Positions 7,154 through 17,721 of a DNA stretch of 64,000 nt are shown in pieces. Position numbers and translations under genes: made by a program. The stretch comes from Pseudomonas flexibilis (GTDB lineage Bacteria; Pseudomonadota; Gammaproteobacteria; Pseudomonadales; Pseudomonadaceae), in contig NZ_JRUD01000001.1 of NCBI RefSeq assembly GCF_000802425.1, forward strand, positions 1 to 64,000, given 5' to 3'. The notes below the pieces were generated by a model, which was not told the origin of the DNA, searched no databases, and saw nothing but the letters and a program-made list of their open reading frames with translations. Every line of letters begins with the position of its first letter. Position 1 is the stretch's first letter.

Positions 7154-8122
7154 ATGCAACCCCTCTACCCGGACATCAAGCCCTACGCCTGCCATGCGCT
7201 GGCGGTCGATGACACCCACACCCTGCACGTCGAGGAGAGCGGCACGCCGGACGGCCTGCCGGCGCTGTTCGTGCACGGCGGGCCCGGCGCTGGCTGCGAT
7301 GCCAGTTCGCGCTGCTACTTCGATCCGACCCTGTACCGCATCGTCACCTTCGACCAGCGCGGCTGCGGCCGCTCCACGCCGTTCGCCAGCCTGGAGAACA
7401 ACAGCACCTGGCACCTGGTGGAGGACATGGAGCGCATCCGCGAACAGCTGGGCATCGACAAGTGGCTGCTGTTCGGCGGCTCCTGGGGTTCGACCCTGGC
7501 GCTGGCCTATGCGCAGAAACACCCGGATCGGGTGCTGGGGCTGGTGTTGCGCGGCATCTTCCTGTGCCGTCCGCAGGAGTTTCACTGGTTCTATCAGGAA
7601 GGCGCCAGCCGCCTGTTCCCGGACTACTGGCAGGATTACCTGGCGCCGATCCCGCCGGCCGAGCGCGGCGAGCTGATGCAGGCCTACTACCGGCGCCTGA
7701 CCGGCGAGGACCAGATCGCCCAGATGCAGGCCGCCAAGGCCTGGGCGGGCTGGGAAGGCCGCACCGCCACGCTGCGTCCCAACCACGAGGTGGTGGAACG
7801 TTTCCACGAGCGCGCGCTGTCCATCGCCCGCATCGAATGCCACTACTTCGTCAACGATGCCTTCCTGGAGCCCAACCAGCTGCTGCGCGACATGGAACGC
7901 ATCGCCCACCTGCCGGGGATCATCGTGCACGGCCGCTACGACGTGATCTGCCCGCTGGACAACGCCTGGGCGCTGCACCAGGCCTGGCCGAACAGCGAGC
8001 TGCAGATCATCCGCGACGCCGGCCATTCGGCGGGCGAGCCGGGCATCGTCGATGCGCTGGTGCGCGCCACCGACGCCATGGCCCGCCGCCTGCTGCGCCT
8101 GCCCAACGGCGGTGACGCATGA
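7154..8122 (+). CDS. pip: Prolyl iminopeptidase
   Basis: 322 residues of the alpha/beta-hydrolase fold. The oxyanion-hole motif HGGPGAG is at residues 41-47, the nucleophile S110 lies in GGSWGS, and the terminal catalytic His is in [17 protein letters not shown] is another family signature. It removes N-terminal proline from peptides in the cytoplasm. Its last four bases overlap the start of dtd (ATGA), so the two genes are coupled, an arrangement kept in other Pseudomonas. Confidence 0.93.
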   Translation: MQPLYPDIKPYACHALAVDDTHTLHVEESGTPDGLPALFVHGGPGAGCDASSRCYFDPTLYRIVTFDQRGCGRSTPFASLENNSTWHLVEDMERIREQLGIDKWLLFGGSWGSTLALAYAQKHPDRVLGLVLRGIFLCRPQEFHWFYQEGASRLFPDYWQDYLAPIPPAERGELMQAYYRRLTGEDQIAQMQAAKAWAGWEGRTATLRPNHEVVERFHERALSIARIECHYFVNDAFLEPNQLLRDMERIAHLPGIIVHGRYDVICPLDNAWALHQAWPNSELQIIRDAGHSAGEPGIVDALVRATDAMARRLLRLPNGGDA

Positions 8123-8556
8123 AGGCCCTGATCCAGCGGGTGCGCGCCGCGCGGGTGGAAGTGGCCGGCGAGGTGGTCGGCGCCATCGACCAGGGACTGC
8201 TGGCGCTGGTCGGCGTCGAGCCGCACGACACTCCGGCCAGCGCCGACAAGCTGCTGCACAAGCTGCTCAACTACCGGGTGTTCGCCGATGCCGACGGCAA
8301 GATGAACCGCTCGCTGACGGATGTGGACGGCGGGCTGCTGCTGGTCTCGCAGTTCACCCTGGCGGCGGACACCAAGAGCGGCCTGCGCCCGAGCTTCTCC
8401 ACCGCCGCGCCGCCGGCGCTGGGCGAGCAGCTGTTCGATGACCTGCTGGCCAAGGCCCGCGCCCGCCACGGCCAGGTGGCCAGCGGCCGCTTCGGCGCCG
8501 ACATGCAGGTGCACCTGATCAACGACGGGCCGGTGACCTTCCTGCTGGAAACCTGA
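8119..8556 (+). CDS. dtd: D-aminoacyl-tRNA deacylase
   Basis: 145 residues, the usual length. The two active-site signatures are present: SQFTLAADT near residue 78 and, near the end, the Gly-Pro pair in [10 protein letters not shown] that forms the cross-subunit chiral filter. It hydrolyses D-amino acids (and Gly-tRNA-Ala) from tRNA as a homodimer. It overlaps pip by four bases. Confidence 0.95.
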   Translation: MKALIQRVRAARVEVAGEVVGAIDQGLLALVGVEPHDTPASADKLLHKLLNYRVFADADGKMNRSLTDVDGGLLLVSQFTLAADTKSGLRPSFSTAAPPALGEQLFDDLLAKARARHGQVASGRFGADMQVHLINDGPVTFLLET

Positions 8557-8605
8557 CGGGTTGCACGGGCGGAACGGCGGCCAGAAAGGCGCTGATCGCG
8601 GCCGC

Positions 8606-8677
8606 GTAGGGTGGATGTCGTATTTCACATCCACCGTGGCCCCGCTCGGTGGATCGATGAAGCGCGATCCACCCTAC
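8606..8677. repeat. Dispersed GTAGGGTGGAT repeat pair
   Basis: GTAGGGTGGAT at 8606-8616 and its reverse complement ATCCACCCTAC at 8667-8677 bound a unit with an inner GGTGGAT/ATCCACC pair, so the element can fold on itself. It fills the gap between the convergent dtd and rsmE genes and recurs elsewhere in the window. It may act as a bidirectional transcription stop. Confidence 0.6.
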
Positions 8678-8701
8678 ATCCCTGGCGGTCAGGCGCCGTG
8701 C

Positions 8702-9415
8702 TTAATACAACCGCGCCAGCAGCGCGGTGACGGCGGTTTCCACGCGCAGGATGCGTTCGCCCAGCTGCACCGGCTGCAGGCCGGCGTCGCGCAGCTTGTC
8801 CACCTCGTAGGGAATCCAGCCGCCTTCCGGGCCGATGGCCAGGGTCACCGGCTGATCCAGGGGCAGGCCGCGCGGGCAGGCGGGGAAGTCGCCGGGGTGG
8901 CCGACCAGGCCGAGGGTGCCGTCCGCCAGGGCTGGCAGGCGGTCTTCCACGAACGGCTTGAAGCGCTTTTCGATGCTGATCTCGGGCAGCACGGTGTCGC
9001 GGGCCTGCTCCAGGCCGAGGATCAGCTGTTCGCGGATCGCCGCAGGCTCCAGGAATGGCGTCTGCCAGAAGCTTTTCTCCACCCGGTAGCTGTTGAGCAA
9101 CACCAGCCGCGCCACGCCCAGGGTGGCCACGGTCTGCAGGGTGCGCTTGAGCATCTTCGGGCGGGGCAGGGCGAGCAGCAGGGTGATGGGCAGCTTGGGT
9201 GGCGGCGGCTGGTCGAAGGTCACCTGCAGCTCGGCTTCCTGCGGACCAAGACGCAGGATGCGACCTTTGCCCATCAGGCCCGCCAGGCGGCCGACGCGCA
9301 GGCTGTCGCCTTCGTCGGCGCGGTGGACTTCATGCAGATGGACCAGCCGCCGATCGCGCAGGATCACACGGTCGGCGGCAATGAAATCGGCCTCTTCGAG
9401 CAGCAGCAGGTTCAC
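8702..9415 (-). CDS. rsmE: 16S rRNA m3U1498 methyltransferase
   Basis: 237 residues from a GTG start at 9415, picked because the family begins with this [10 protein letters not shown] stretch; longer frames only run into tatC. The N-terminal PUA-like part covers about residues 1-70. The C-terminal SPOUT knot has IGPEGGW near residue 195 and ends [16 protein letters not shown], which binds S-adenosylmethionine. It methylates N3 of U1498 in 16S rRNA. The first four bases overlap the tatC stop. Confidence 0.93.
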   Translation of the reverse strand: MNLLLLEEADFIAADRVILRDRRLVHLHEVHRADEGDSLRVGRLAGLMGKGRILRLGPQEAELQVTFDQPPPPKLPITLLLALPRPKMLKRTLQTVATLGVARLVLLNSYRVEKSFWQTPFLEPAAIREQLILGLEQARDTVLPEISIEKRFKPFVEDRLPALADGTLGLVGHPGDFPACPRGLPLDQPVTLAIGPEGGWIPYEVDKLRDAGLQPVQLGERILRVETAVTALLARLY

Positions 9416-10227
9416 GGCTGGGCGCTGGGTGGCTGATCGTTGTGCTCGGTCGTTTCGACCTCGGTCGAGGTTTCGCTTTCCTTTTCGGCCTCTTCCTTCT
9501 CGCGACGGATCATCGCGCCGAAGAACAGACCCACCTCGAACAGCATCCACATGGGTACCGCTAGCAGGGTCTGCGAGAACACGTCCGGCGGCGTCAGCAG
9601 CATGCCGACCACGAAGCAGCCGACCACCACGTACGGCCGGCTCTTGCGCAGGGTGGCCACATCGACGATGCCGACCCAGATGAGCAGGAAGGTGGCGATG
9701 GGGATCTCGAAGGCCACGCCGAAGGCGAAGAACAGCGTGAGCACGAAATCCAGGTACTGGCCGATGTCGGTCATCATCGCCACCCCTTCCGGGGTCACGC
9801 TGGCGAAGAAGCCGAACATGATCGGGAACACCACGAAGTAGGCGAAGGCCATGCCGGCGTAGAACAGCAGGATGCTGGACACCAGCAGCGGCACGGCGAT
9901 GCGTTTCTCGTGGGTATACAGGCCCGGCGCGATGAAGCCCCAGGCCTGTTGCAGCACCACCGGCATGCCCAGGAACAGCGACACCACCAGGGTCAGCTTG
10001 AACGGCGTGAGGAACGGCGAGGCCACCCCGGTGGCGATCATCGTCGCGCCTTCGGGCAGGTAGGCACGCAGCGGCGCGGCCACCAGCGCGTAGATGTCCT
10101 GGGCGAAGTAGAACAGGCTGACGAAGATCACCAGCACGGCGATCACGCAGCGCAGCAGGCGCGTGCGCAGTTCGGTGAGGTGCGAGACCAGCGGCATTTC
10201 CTGGTCGCCGGGTTGGCGCGTACTCAT
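9412..10227 (-). CDS. tatC: Twin-arginine translocase subunit TatC
   Basis: 271 residues with six membrane spans. Conserved elements are [10 protein letters not shown] at the N-terminus, [29 protein letters not shown], and the periplasmic loop leading to F-E-I-P. TatC recognises the twin-arginine signal and organises the pore that moves folded proteins across the inner membrane. The C-terminal 35 residues are an acidic, Glu/Ser-rich cytoplasmic tail. It overlaps tatB by four bases and rsmE by four. Confidence 0.96.
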   Translation of the reverse strand: MSTRQPGDQEMPLVSHLTELRTRLLRCVIAVLVIFVSLFYFAQDIYALVAAPLRAYLPEGATMIATGVASPFLTPFKLTLVVSLFLGMPVVLQQAWGFIAPGLYTHEKRIAVPLLVSSILLFYAGMAFAYFVVFPIMFGFFASVTPEGVAMMTDIGQYLDFVLTLFFAFGVAFEIPIATFLLIWVGIVDVATLRKSRPYVVVGCFVVGMLLTPPDVFSQTLLAVPMWMLFEVGLFFGAMIRREKEEAEKESETSTEVETTEHNDQPPSAQP

Positions 10228-10619
10228 GATTGCTGCGGTTTGTCCGGGGTGGTGGAGGCGGAGGTGCCGGTCGGCGCCGGCTCGGTGGGCGCCACCGGGG
10301 TCGGCTGGGGCCCAGCGGCTGCCGTCGCCTCGGCGGCGGGCGCCGCAGGCGTGTCGGCAGGCTTGTCCGCCGGTTGCAGGCCCAGGTTTTCCTTCATCTT
10401 GCGCTCCATATCGAGAATGTTCTCGTTATGCAGCTGGCGACGAATCTCGTCGGCGCCGATCTCACGCTCTACTTCCGTCTTGATGGACAGGAAGCTGCGC
10501 TTGATACGCCCGATCCACAGCCCGGCAGTGCGCGCGGCTCCCGGCAGGCGCTCGGGGCCGAGCACCAGCAGGGCCACAAGGCCGACCAGTAGCAGTTCGC
10601 TGAAGCCGATATCGAACAT
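10224..10619 (-). CDS. tatB: Twin-arginine translocase subunit TatB
   Basis: 131 residues. [26 protein letters not shown] is the single N-terminal span with the hinge GPERLP, followed by an amphipathic helix. The last 55 residues are a Pro/Ala/Thr-rich disordered tail, common in this genus. TatB docks with TatC to bind substrate. The gene follows tatA by about 20 bases and overlaps tatC by four. Confidence 0.95.
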   Translation of the reverse strand: MFDIGFSELLLVGLVALLVLGPERLPGAARTAGLWIGRIKRSFLSIKTEVEREIGADEIRRQLHNENILDMERKMKENLGLQPADKPADTPAAPAAEATAAAGPQPTPVAPTEPAPTGTSASTTPDKPQQS

Positions 10620-10639
10620 GAGCGGACCTTGGCTGGGGC

Positions 10640-10903
10640 TTAGTCTTTCTTGACCGGGTCTTCGACCTTGCGGGCTTCGCCATTGATGACGGTGCCCTGT
10701 TGTGCCTGCTGGTTCGGAACCTGCTGGTTGTGCTTCTGCTCTTCGCTGGCCTTTTCTTCGTCAGCGCCCACCGATTTGCGGAAGCCCTTGATCGCGTCAC
10801 CCAGGTCGGAACCGAGGCTCTTCAGGCGCTTGGTGCCGAACAGCATGACGACGATGAGCAGGATGATGAGCAGTTGCCAGATGCTGATGCCGCCGAATCC
10901 CAT
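10640..10903 (-). CDS. tatA: Twin-arginine translocase subunit TatA
   Basis: 87 residues from the ATG at 10903, preceded by GGGAG at suitable distance. An N-terminal membrane helix ([18 protein letters not shown]) is followed by the hinge and the amphipathic helix [15 protein letters not shown], then a Gln/Lys-rich tail. TatA polymerises to form the conducting part of the Tat machine. It opens the tatABC block. Confidence 0.95.
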   Translation of the reverse strand: MGFGGISIWQLLIILLIVVMLFGTKRLKSLGSDLGDAIKGFRKSVGADEEKASEEQKHNQQVPNQQAQQGTVINGEARKVEDPVKKD

Positions 10904-10925
10904 GATGGAATCTCCCAAGTTAATG

Positions 10926-11258
10926 TCAGGATTGCGGGCGCGCGGCCTTTTCCGCGTGCCCGGAGAGGCCGAAACGGCGCTCCAGTTCGTCGAGTACCGC
11001 CTGAGGGTGCTGGCCGAGGGCGGCCAGCATCACCAGGCTGTGGAACCACAGGTCGGCGGTCTCGTAGATCACATCGCTGCAGTCGCCACTCTGCGCGGCG
11101 TCCTTGGCGGCCAGGATGGTTTCCACCGACTCCTCGCCGACCTTTTCCAGAATCTTGTTCAGGCCCTTGTGGTACAGGCTGGCCACATAGGAGCTGTCAG
11201 GCGCCGCGTTCTTGCGCGACTCCAGCACCTCGGCTAGACGGTTCAGGGTGTCACTCAT
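10926..11258 (-). CDS. hisE: Phosphoribosyl-ATP pyrophosphatase
   Basis: 110 residues of the MazG-like helical fold. The acidic metal-binding residues lie in the [14 protein letters not shown] stretch and in the later [17 protein letters not shown] segment. It hydrolyses PR-ATP to PR-AMP, histidine-synthesis step 2. Unlike enterics, where hisI and hisE are fused, the two are separate here and overlap by eight bases. Confidence 0.95.
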   Translation of the reverse strand: MSDTLNRLAEVLESRKNAAPDSSYVASLYHKGLNKILEKVGEESVETILAAKDAAQSGDCSDVIYETADLWFHSLVMLAALGQHPQAVLDELERRFGLSGHAEKAARPQS

Positions 11259-11652
11259 GGCTGTGTGCCTTGTGATAGATGGCGTCGGGGTTCTTCAACT
11301 GGGCGTCCACCGTGTGCCAGGCGCCGTCGCGATAGACGCGGTAGAAGCAGCTTTCCCGGCCGGTGTGGCAGGCGATGCCGCCCAGCTGCTCCACCTGCAG
11401 CACGAGCACGTCGGCGTCGCAGTCCAGGCGCAGCTCGTGCAGCTTCTGCACGTGACCCGATTCCTCACCCTTGCGCCACAGCTTGCCGCGCGACCGGGAC
11501 CAGTAGATGGCACGACCTTCCTGGACGCTCAGGCGCAGGGATTCGCGGTTCATCCAGGCCATCATCAGGATGCGGCCCGTCGTGTGGTCCTGGGCGATCG
11601 CCGGCACCAGGCCGTCGTCGTTCCAGTTGATCTCTTCCAGCCAATCGGTCAT
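11251..11652 (-). CDS. hisI: Phosphoribosyl-AMP cyclohydrolase
   Basis: 133 residues from the ATG at 11652 ([19 protein letters not shown]). The Zn- and Mg-binding motifs are present: [13 protein letters not shown] with its cysteine and aspartates, and [14 protein letters not shown] with two cysteines. It opens the adenine ring of PR-AMP, step 3 of histidine synthesis. It is the free-standing form, transcribed directly into hisE. Confidence 0.95.
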   Translation of the reverse strand: MTDWLEEINWNDDGLVPAIAQDHTTGRILMMAWMNRESLRLSVQEGRAIYWSRSRGKLWRKGEESGHVQKLHELRLDCDADVLVLQVEQLGGIACHTGRESCFYRVYRDGAWHTVDAQLKNPDAIYHKAHSHE

Positions 11653-11729
11653 TGCGTGTTCGCTACTGCTTTCGGTGAGGCCGGTGGTCCGACCGGGTGT
11701 TGAGTGTGCCACCGCCAGCGCGCTGCTGG

Positions 11730-13340
11730 CTATCGGCGGATGATCAGATAAAGGCCGGCGGTCGCCATCAGCCAGATCGGCCAGGCTTCCAGGTTGTCCA
11801 GGGTCTGGCTGTTAGCTACAGCAAAAAGCGCGCCACCTACCAACAATGCGGCGCCGGTCAGGCGCAGCACCCAGCTGTCGCGACGCCGCCAGGGCTCGGG
11901 CGGATCGTTCAGGTGCGGGCGCGACAGGCGCTCCAGCAGGTCGCGGGTCATGTTGGCCAGGTGCGGCAGCTGTTCGAGCTGCGACTTGGCCTGCATGGCC
12001 AGGTTCAGCGGGCTCATGCGCTCGCGCATCCAGCGCTCCAGGAACGGCTTGGCGGTGGTCCACAGGTCCAGGTCAGGGTACAGCTGGCGGCCGAGGCCCT
12101 CGATGTTCAGCAAGGTCTTCTGCAGCAGCACCAGCTGCGGCTGGATTTCCATGTTGAAGCGCCGGGCGGTCTGGAACAGGCGCAGCAGCAGCTGGCCGAA
12201 GGAAATGTCCTTGAGCGGCTTCTCGAAGATCGGCTCGCACACGGTGCGGATCGCCGCCTCGAACTCGTTCACCTTGGTGTCGGCCGGCACCCAGCCGGAG
12301 TCGATGTGCAACTGCGCCACCTTGCGGTAGTCGCGCTTGAAGAAGGCCACCAGGTTGCGTGCCAGGTAGTCCTGGTCCTCGGGGGTCAGGCTGCCGACGA
12401 TGCCGCAGTCGATGGCGATGTACTGCGGATTGCGCGGCTGCCGGGTGCTGACGAAGATGTTGCCCGGGTGCATGTCGGCGTGGAAGAAGCTGTCGCGGAA
12501 CACCTGGGTGAAGAAAATCTCCACGCCGCGTTCGGCCAGCAGCTTCATGTCGGTGTTCTGCGCGCGCAGGGCGGCGATGTCGGTCACCGGCACGCCGTAG
12601 ATGCGCTCCATGACCAGCACCTTGGGCCGGCAGTAGTCCCAGTGGATCTGCGGCACGTAGATCAGCGGCGAGCCTTCGAAATTGCGCTTGAGCTGGCTGG
12701 CGTTGGCCGCTTCGCGCAGCAGGTCGAGCTCGTCGTAGATGACCTTCTCGTAGTCGCTGACCACTTCCACCGGGTGCAGGCGACGCGCCTCGCTGGACAC
12801 GCCTTCGGCGATACGTGCGAGCAGGAACAGCCAGGCCAGGTCCTGGGCGATGATCGGCCGCAGCCCCGGGCGGATCACCTTGACCACCACGTCTTCGCCG
12901 CTGTGCAGGCGCGCGGCGTGCACCTGGGCGACCGAGGCCGAGGCCAGCGGCTGCTGCTCGAAGCTGGCGAACACCTTGGCAATGGGCGCGCCCAACTGTT
13001 CCTCGATCAGCGCCACGGCCCTGGCCGGCTCGAACGGCGGCACCTGGTCCTGCAGCAGCGCCAGTTCGTCGGCGATGTCCTCGGGTAGCAGGTCGCGGCG
13101 GGTGGAGAGAATCTGCCCGAACTTGATGAACACCGGGCCCAGGTCCTGCAGCGCCAGGCGCAGCCGCGCACCGCGCGAGAAGTCGCTGCGCCGGCGCGGC
13201 AGCCAGCGCCAGGGCAAGGCGTAGCGGGTAGCGGCCAGCCACCAGGGCAGCGGCAGGGCGTACAGCAGGTCGTCGAGGCGATAGCGGATGACGACCAGCA
13301 GGATGCGCAGCAGGCGGCGCAGGGCGGCGAACAGCTTCAT
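11730..13340 (-). CDS. ubiB: Ubiquinone biosynthesis atypical kinase UbiB
   Basis: 536 residues. The family-defining KxGQ motif is in [16 protein letters not shown] near residue 82, the Ala-rich loop in [12 protein letters not shown], and the catalytic-loop aspartate in [12 protein letters not shown]. Two C-terminal membrane helices, ending YLIIRR, anchor it in the inner membrane. It is an ADCK-type ATPase required for ubiquinone synthesis. It overlaps ubiJ by four bases, so ubiE-ubiJ-ubiB form one transcription unit. Confidence 0.95.
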   Translation of the reverse strand: MKLFAALRRLLRILLVVIRYRLDDLLYALPLPWWLAATRYALPWRWLPRRRSDFSRGARLRLALQDLGPVFIKFGQILSTRRDLLPEDIADELALLQDQVPPFEPARAVALIEEQLGAPIAKVFASFEQQPLASASVAQVHAARLHSGEDVVVKVIRPGLRPIIAQDLAWLFLLARIAEGVSSEARRLHPVEVVSDYEKVIYDELDLLREAANASQLKRNFEGSPLIYVPQIHWDYCRPKVLVMERIYGVPVTDIAALRAQNTDMKLLAERGVEIFFTQVFRDSFFHADMHPGNIFVSTRQPRNPQYIAIDCGIVGSLTPEDQDYLARNLVAFFKRDYRKVAQLHIDSGWVPADTKVNEFEAAIRTVCEPIFEKPLKDISFGQLLLRLFQTARRFNMEIQPQLVLLQKTLLNIEGLGRQLYPDLDLWTTAKPFLERWMRERMSPLNLAMQAKSQLEQLPHLANMTRDLLERLSRPHLNDPPEPWRRRDSWVLRLTGAALLVGGALFAVANSQTLDNLEAWPIWLMATAGLYLIIRR

Positions 13341-13951
13341 GAAGTCCGGTTTCCTCGGCTCAGGCGTTCGACCCGGGCCTCAAGACGGTCGAGGGCCATT
13401 TTCATCTGGTCGAGTTCGGCGAAGCGGGCCTCCGCCTCGCGGTTGCCCACCAGGCTGCGGGCTTCCTCGGTCAGGTAGTCGGCCAGGTCCTGGCGCAGGC
13501 TGCCCAGGCTGTCGCCGGTCCAGCCGGCGGCGCTGCGCAGGCGGCCGCCCAGCAGGGCAGCCCCCAGCGGGCCGACCCAGCGGCCGAGCTGGTACTCCCA
13601 GTCCAGTTCCAGGGATTGCAGGATGTCCGCCAGCTCGGTGAGTGCGCTGGCGTCACCGTCCAGCTCCACCTGCGGGCCGTGCAGCACGGCGACCTTGTCG
13701 CGACTCACGGCCAGGCGCAGCAGCTCGCTGGCTGGAGCGCGCAGGGTGCAGTCGGCGGGTGCTTCCCAGTGGCTGGCCAGGCGCAGGCCGTTGGCACCGG
13801 GCAGCAGGTGGATCCGCAGCGCCGGCGCCGGGCAGTCGATGGCCAGCACCTTGCCTTCCAGGCGCGCCAGCCGGGTCAGCGCCACAGCATCCAGCGCCAG
13901 CAGCGGATTCAGGCCGCGCTCGACGGCGGCGAGCAGGGCGGTGCTCAGCAT
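13337..13951 (-). CDS. ubiJ: Ubiquinone biosynthesis accessory factor UbiJ (SCP2 domain)
   Basis: 204 residues. The N-terminal half is an SCP2-like lipid-binding domain, and the C-terminal end ([22 protein letters not shown]) is a coiled coil. UbiJ binds isoprenoid quinone intermediates in the soluble Ubi complex. It sits between ubiE and ubiB, overlapping ubiE by one base (TGATG) and ubiB by four. That context makes the assignment firm although the sequence family is loosely conserved. Confidence 0.9.
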   Translation of the reverse strand: MLSTALLAAVERGLNPLLALDAVALTRLARLEGKVLAIDCPAPALRIHLLPGANGLRLASHWEAPADCTLRAPASELLRLAVSRDKVAVLHGPQVELDGDASALTELADILQSLELDWEYQLGRWVGPLGAALLGGRLRSAAGWTGDSLGSLRQDLADYLTEEARSLVGNREAEARFAELDQMKMALDRLEARVERLSRGNRTS

Positions 13952-14718
13952 CAGGGCTTGATGCCGCGGTGCAGGGCGACGATGCCGCCGGTCATGTTGT
14001 GGTAGGTGACCCGCTCGAAACCGGCCTCCTGCATCATGCCCTTGAGGGTTTCCTGATCGGGGTGCATGCGGATCGATTCGGCCAGGTAGCGGTAGCTCTC
14101 GGAATCCTGGGTGATCAGCTTGCCGAACAGCGGCAGGGCGGTGAAGGAATACAGGTCGTAGACCTTGCCGAACAGCGGGTTGGTGGGCTTGGAGAACTCC
14201 AGCACCAGCAGGCGGCCGCCCGGCTTGAGCACCCGCAGCATGGAGCGGATGGCGGCGTCCTTGTGGGTGACGTTGCGCAGGCCGAAGGCGATGGTCACCA
14301 CATCGAAGTAGTTGTCCGGGAAGGGCAGCGCCTCGGCATCGGCCTGCACGAAGCTGACGTTACCGGCCACGCCGCTGTCCAGCAGCTTGTCGCGGCCGAC
14401 CATGAGCATCGAGGCGTTGATGTCGGCCAGCACCACTTCGCCGGTTGGGCCGACGATGCGCGAGAACTGACGGGTCAGGTCGCCCGTGCCGCCGGCGATA
14501 TCCAGCACGCGGTTGCCCGGGCGCGCGCCGGACAGCTCGATGGTGAAACGCTTCCACAGGCGATGCACGCCGCCGGACATCAGGTCGTTCATCAGGTCGT
14601 ACTTGGCGGCCACGGAGTGGAACACCTCGGCGACCTTCTTCGCCTTCTCGCTCTCGGGCACGGTCTGATAACCGAAGTGGGTGGTCGGTTCGGCCTCGGG
14701 CTTGCGGGAATCGTTCAT
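13951..14718 (-). CDS. ubiE: Ubiquinone/menaquinone biosynthesis C-methyltransferase UbiE
   Basis: 255 residues from the ATG at 14718. The S-adenosylmethionine-binding motif [12 protein letters not shown] is near residue 75, and the UbiE signatures [17 protein letters not shown] and [17 protein letters not shown] follow. It methylates C2 of the benzoquinol ring. It is first of the ubiE-ubiJ-ubiB unit. Confidence 0.96.
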   Translation of the reverse strand: MNDSRKPEAEPTTHFGYQTVPESEKAKKVAEVFHSVAAKYDLMNDLMSGGVHRLWKRFTIELSGARPGNRVLDIAGGTGDLTRQFSRIVGPTGEVVLADINASMLMVGRDKLLDSGVAGNVSFVQADAEALPFPDNYFDVVTIAFGLRNVTHKDAAIRSMLRVLKPGGRLLVLEFSKPTNPLFGKVYDLYSFTALPLFGKLITQDSESYRYLAESIRMHPDQETLKGMMQEAGFERVTYHNMTGGIVALHRGIKP

Positions 14719-14850
14719 GTCGGTCACCTGATGAAAAGTGGCGGGCATTCTAACCGCTGGCGCCGGAGCCGACCATGTATGCGATCAGCAACCCGGCGTG
14801 GCGAACTGGAGTATATTGGCGCGTTTTTTTGCCCGACCCCGGAGTATGCG

Positions 14851-15126
14851 ATGGCCACCATTCGTGTCGAACGATCCCACCAGCTTGGCCGCGAGGCCGT
14901 GCGCGACAAGGTCGAGGCGCTGGCCGCGCGCCTGGCGCGCGAGTATCAGCTGCGCTGCCAGTGGCGCGGCGACCGGCTGGATGTCGAGCGCAGCGGGGTG
15001 AAGGGTCACATCGCCATCGATGAACGCGCGGTGCGCATCGAACTGAGCCTCGGGCTGCTGCTGTCGGCGATGCGCGGGCCGCTGCAGAGCGAGATCGAGT
15101 CGGCCCTGGACCGCGAGCTGGCCTGA
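14851..15126 (+). CDS. Polyhydroxyalkanoic acid system family protein (PHA_gran_rgn)
   Basis: 91 residues from the ATG at 14851. It matches the small family annotated as polyhydroxyalkanoic acid system protein: MATIRVERSHQLGREAVRDKVEALAARLA at the start, a central WRGDRLDVERSGVKGHI, and an amphipathic C-terminus. Its role is not established; members sit beside PHA granule genes. It is divergent from ubiE. In this window it is cut off from phaIF by the chemoreceptor gene. Confidence 0.8.
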   Translation: MATIRVERSHQLGREAVRDKVEALAARLAREYQLRCQWRGDRLDVERSGVKGHIAIDERAVRIELSLGLLLSAMRGPLQSEIESALDRELA

Positions 15127-15167
15127 CGCTGCGCGAGAGCCAGGCCGGCGCTGCCGCAACGGCCAGG

Positions 15168-17099
15168 CTACAGCCGGAAGCGCTGGGTCAGCTGGCGCAG
15201 GTCGCCGCCCAGGCGCGCCAGTTCCACCGTCGAGGTGGCGGCCTGCTCGCTGGCCGAGGCAGTCTGCTGTGAAATGTCCTGCACCTGCGTCACGCTGCGG
15301 TTGATCTCCTCGGCGACCGCGCTCTGCTCCTCGGCCGCCGCCGCGATCTGCTGGCTCATGTCCTGGAGCTGCGACACCTGTGCGGTGATGTCGCGCAAGG
15401 CTTGCCCGACGTCACGGGCCAGGGTCACGGTGTCCTCGCTCAGGGTGCGGTTCTCGTCCATCGACTGTCCCGCGTGCTGGGCAGCCTCCTGCAGGCTGGC
15501 GATCAGTTGCTCGATCTCCCGGGTCGACTGCTGGGTGCGCTGCGCCAGGCCGCGCACCTCATCGGCGACCACTGCGAAACCGCGTCCGGCTTCGCCGGCA
15601 CGCGCCGCTTCGATCGCTGCGTTGAGCGCCAGCAGGTTGGTCTGCTCGGCGACGTTCTTGATCACATCCAGCACGCTTCCGATGGCCTGGCTGTCGTGCC
15701 GCAGGCGCTGCATGGCTTCGGCCGAGCGGCTGGCTTGTGCGGCCATGCGCTCGATCTGCTCGAGCGCGGCGGCCACCACACGCTGACCGGCGTGCGCCTG
15801 TTGTTCGGCCTGGTTGCTGGACGCGGCGGCGCTGGCCGCGTTGCGGGCCACCTCCTGCACCGTGGCGGCCATCTCGTTGATGGCGGTGGCGACCTGCTCG
15901 GTCTCCGCCTTCTGATGCTGCACGCCGCTGCTGGTCTGTGCGCTGATCGCCGACAGCTCCTCGGCGGAGCTGGCGATGCGGGTGACGCTGCCGTCGATGC
16001 TGCCGATCAGTTCACGCAGGCTTTCGCGCATCTGGTGCATGGCCCGCTGCAGCAAGCCGAGCTCGTCGTGGCGGTCGCTGACCAGGTCGGCGCGCAGGTC
16101 GCCGCTGGTGATGCGCTGGGCGAACTCCAGGGTCTTGCGCAGCGGCTCGGTCACCTGGCGGGCGATCACCACGGCCGCCACGGTGCCGAGCAGGATGGCC
16201 AGCAGCATCAGGCCGAGGGTGACCTGGAAGGCCAGGGACAGTTGCGCCTCCATGCGCTCGCGAACCTGCGCGTTCAGCTCGCCGATGGCGCGCACCGACT
16301 CGCTCTGGTGTTCCAGCAGGGCGGCGTGGGCGGCGGCGGTTTGTGCCAGGCCGTCCTTGAAGGATTCGATGCCCTGGCGATACAGGGTGAGGTACTGGCT
16401 GAGCTCATCGAGATAGGGGACATGCCGCGCAGGCAGCAGCTGGCGCAGGGTCGCCGCCTGGTCCAGGGCGCGCTGGAAGCCCGGAATGGCCAGCTCGAAG
16501 GAGGCGTCGGTGTGCTGGAACACGAAGCCGCGGACCAGGTAGCGGGTTTCCAGCACACGCTTGACCAGGTCGCCCAGCGCGCGGTTCTGGCGATGCAGGG
16601 CGGTGTCCGTGGGGTTGGCCTGCAGCGCGGCGTCGATCTGTTCCTCCAGTGCGGTCAGCGCGGCCATGGCCTTGTTGCCGTTGCCGATCATTACCTGGCG
16701 GCTCTGCTCGCGCGACGCGCGGGCCGCGATCAGGGCATCGAACGCGGTGCGGATGGCGGCCAGACGCTGCAGGTTGGCGTCGATCTCGCGGTGGATGCGC
16801 GGGTCATCCTGACGCGCGCCGCGCAGCAGTTCGGCAATGCCCCCTTCCAGTGCGGCAAGCTGCTCGGCGTGGCGGGGGTGGGCATCCTTGTCGAAGCGCA
16901 GCTGCAGCGGCGGAATGGTTTCCGCCAGGCGAGCCGCCTCAGCCAGACGGTTCTGCAACAGGCTGCCGTCGATCAGCTGGTCCAGGCTGCGCAATCCATA
17001 CAGGTTGCCCAGCAGGGTGAAGAGGATCGCGAAGCCGAAGCCGAGGCCGAGCTTGCGGGTCATGGGCAGGTTCGCCAGCAGGCGATGGAAAAGGGACAT
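15168..17099 (-). CDS. Methyl-accepting chemotaxis protein, probable helical bimodular (HBM) sensor
   Basis: 643 residues. TM1 is at about residues 17-37, followed by an all-helical periplasmic region of roughly 250 residues and TM2 at about 291-312, then HAMP and a cytoplasmic signalling domain with the conserved hairpin tip [29 protein letters not shown]. The size and helical nature of the sensor fit the HBM class, which in Pseudomonas binds organic acids such as TCA intermediates. The actual ligand is inference. It relays to CheA/CheW. It lies between PHA-related genes, on the opposite strand to phaIF. Confidence 0.9.
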   Translation of the reverse strand: MSLFHRLLANLPMTRKLGLGFGFAILFTLLGNLYGLRSLDQLIDGSLLQNRLAEAARLAETIPPLQLRFDKDAHPRHAEQLAALEGGIAELLRGARQDDPRIHREIDANLQRLAAIRTAFDALIAARASREQSRQVMIGNGNKAMAALTALEEQIDAALQANPTDTALHRQNRALGDLVKRVLETRYLVRGFVFQHTDASFELAIPGFQRALDQAATLRQLLPARHVPYLDELSQYLTLYRQGIESFKDGLAQTAAAHAALLEHQSESVRAIGELNAQVRERMEAQLSLAFQVTLGLMLLAILLGTVAAVVIARQVTEPLRKTLEFAQRITSGDLRADLVSDRHDELGLLQRAMHQMRESLRELIGSIDGSVTRIASSAEELSAISAQTSSGVQHQKAETEQVATAINEMAATVQEVARNAASAAASSNQAEQQAHAGQRVVAAALEQIERMAAQASRSAEAMQRLRHDSQAIGSVLDVIKNVAEQTNLLALNAAIEAARAGEAGRGFAVVADEVRGLAQRTQQSTREIEQLIASLQEAAQHAGQSMDENRTLSEDTVTLARDVGQALRDITAQVSQLQDMSQQIAAAAEEQSAVAEEINRSVTQVQDISQQTASASEQAATSTVELARLGGDLRQLTQRFRL

Positions 17100-17306
17100 G
17101 AGGACTCCTGTCTCGGGTTACTCCCCCTCGCTCTGCGGCGGGGGTGACCCGCCTGTTTCGTCCAGCGGACGCGAAACTGGAGACGCATGACTCACCGCTA
17201 TCCGTTTTTGTCGCTTCTAGTATGAGATTTCTAATCCTGCCGACTAGCGTGCACCACGAGCCCAGCGAAACGGGCGTGTTCTTACCCACCAGTGGAGAGG
17301 TGCAAC

Positions 17307-17708
17307 ATGGTCAAGACAGCATTGAAGAAAGTGAATGAAGAAGCCGCCCGCCCGGTGCTGGAGGGTGTCCGCTATTCCGCTCGCCAGCTGTGGCTGGCCG
17401 GCATCGGTGTCTACGCCAGCCTGGGTCGCCAGGGCCTGAGCTACTTCCGCGATCTGGTACGCAGTGGCGAAGAAGCCGAGACCCAGGGCAAGCAACTGGT
17501 CAGCGAGAAGCTCGAGCAGGCCACCGACCGGTTCAAGTCGGTCCGTCGCCGGGTCGACTCCCGACTGGAAAAGGTCGAGGAGCGGGTCGGTGCGCGCGTG
17601 GGCCGTGTGCTCAAGCGGGCCGGCGTACCGAGCCGCGCCGATATCGAGGCGCTGTCGGACAAGCTCGACGGTCTGAACGAAATGCTGGTGCGTACGGCCA
17701 AGCCGTAA
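17307..17708 (+). CDS. phaI: Phasin PhaI
   Basis: 133 residues from the ATG at 17307, with GAGAGG just upstream. RQLWLAGIGVYASLGRQG is the PHA-granule-binding amphipathic segment shared by this phasin family. A leucine-zipper-like coiled coil follows (about residues 60-90), and the end includes GVPSRADIEALSDKLDGLNEML. It coats PHA granules in the cytoplasm. It is 13 bases from phaF and cotranscribed. Confidence 0.93.
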   Translation: MVKTALKKVNEEAARPVLEGVRYSARQLWLAGIGVYASLGRQGLSYFRDLVRSGEEAETQGKQLVSEKLEQATDRFKSVRRRVDSRLEKVEERVGARVGRVLKRAGVPSRADIEALSDKLDGLNEMLVRTAKP

Positions 17709-17721
17709 CAAGGAGGCCATC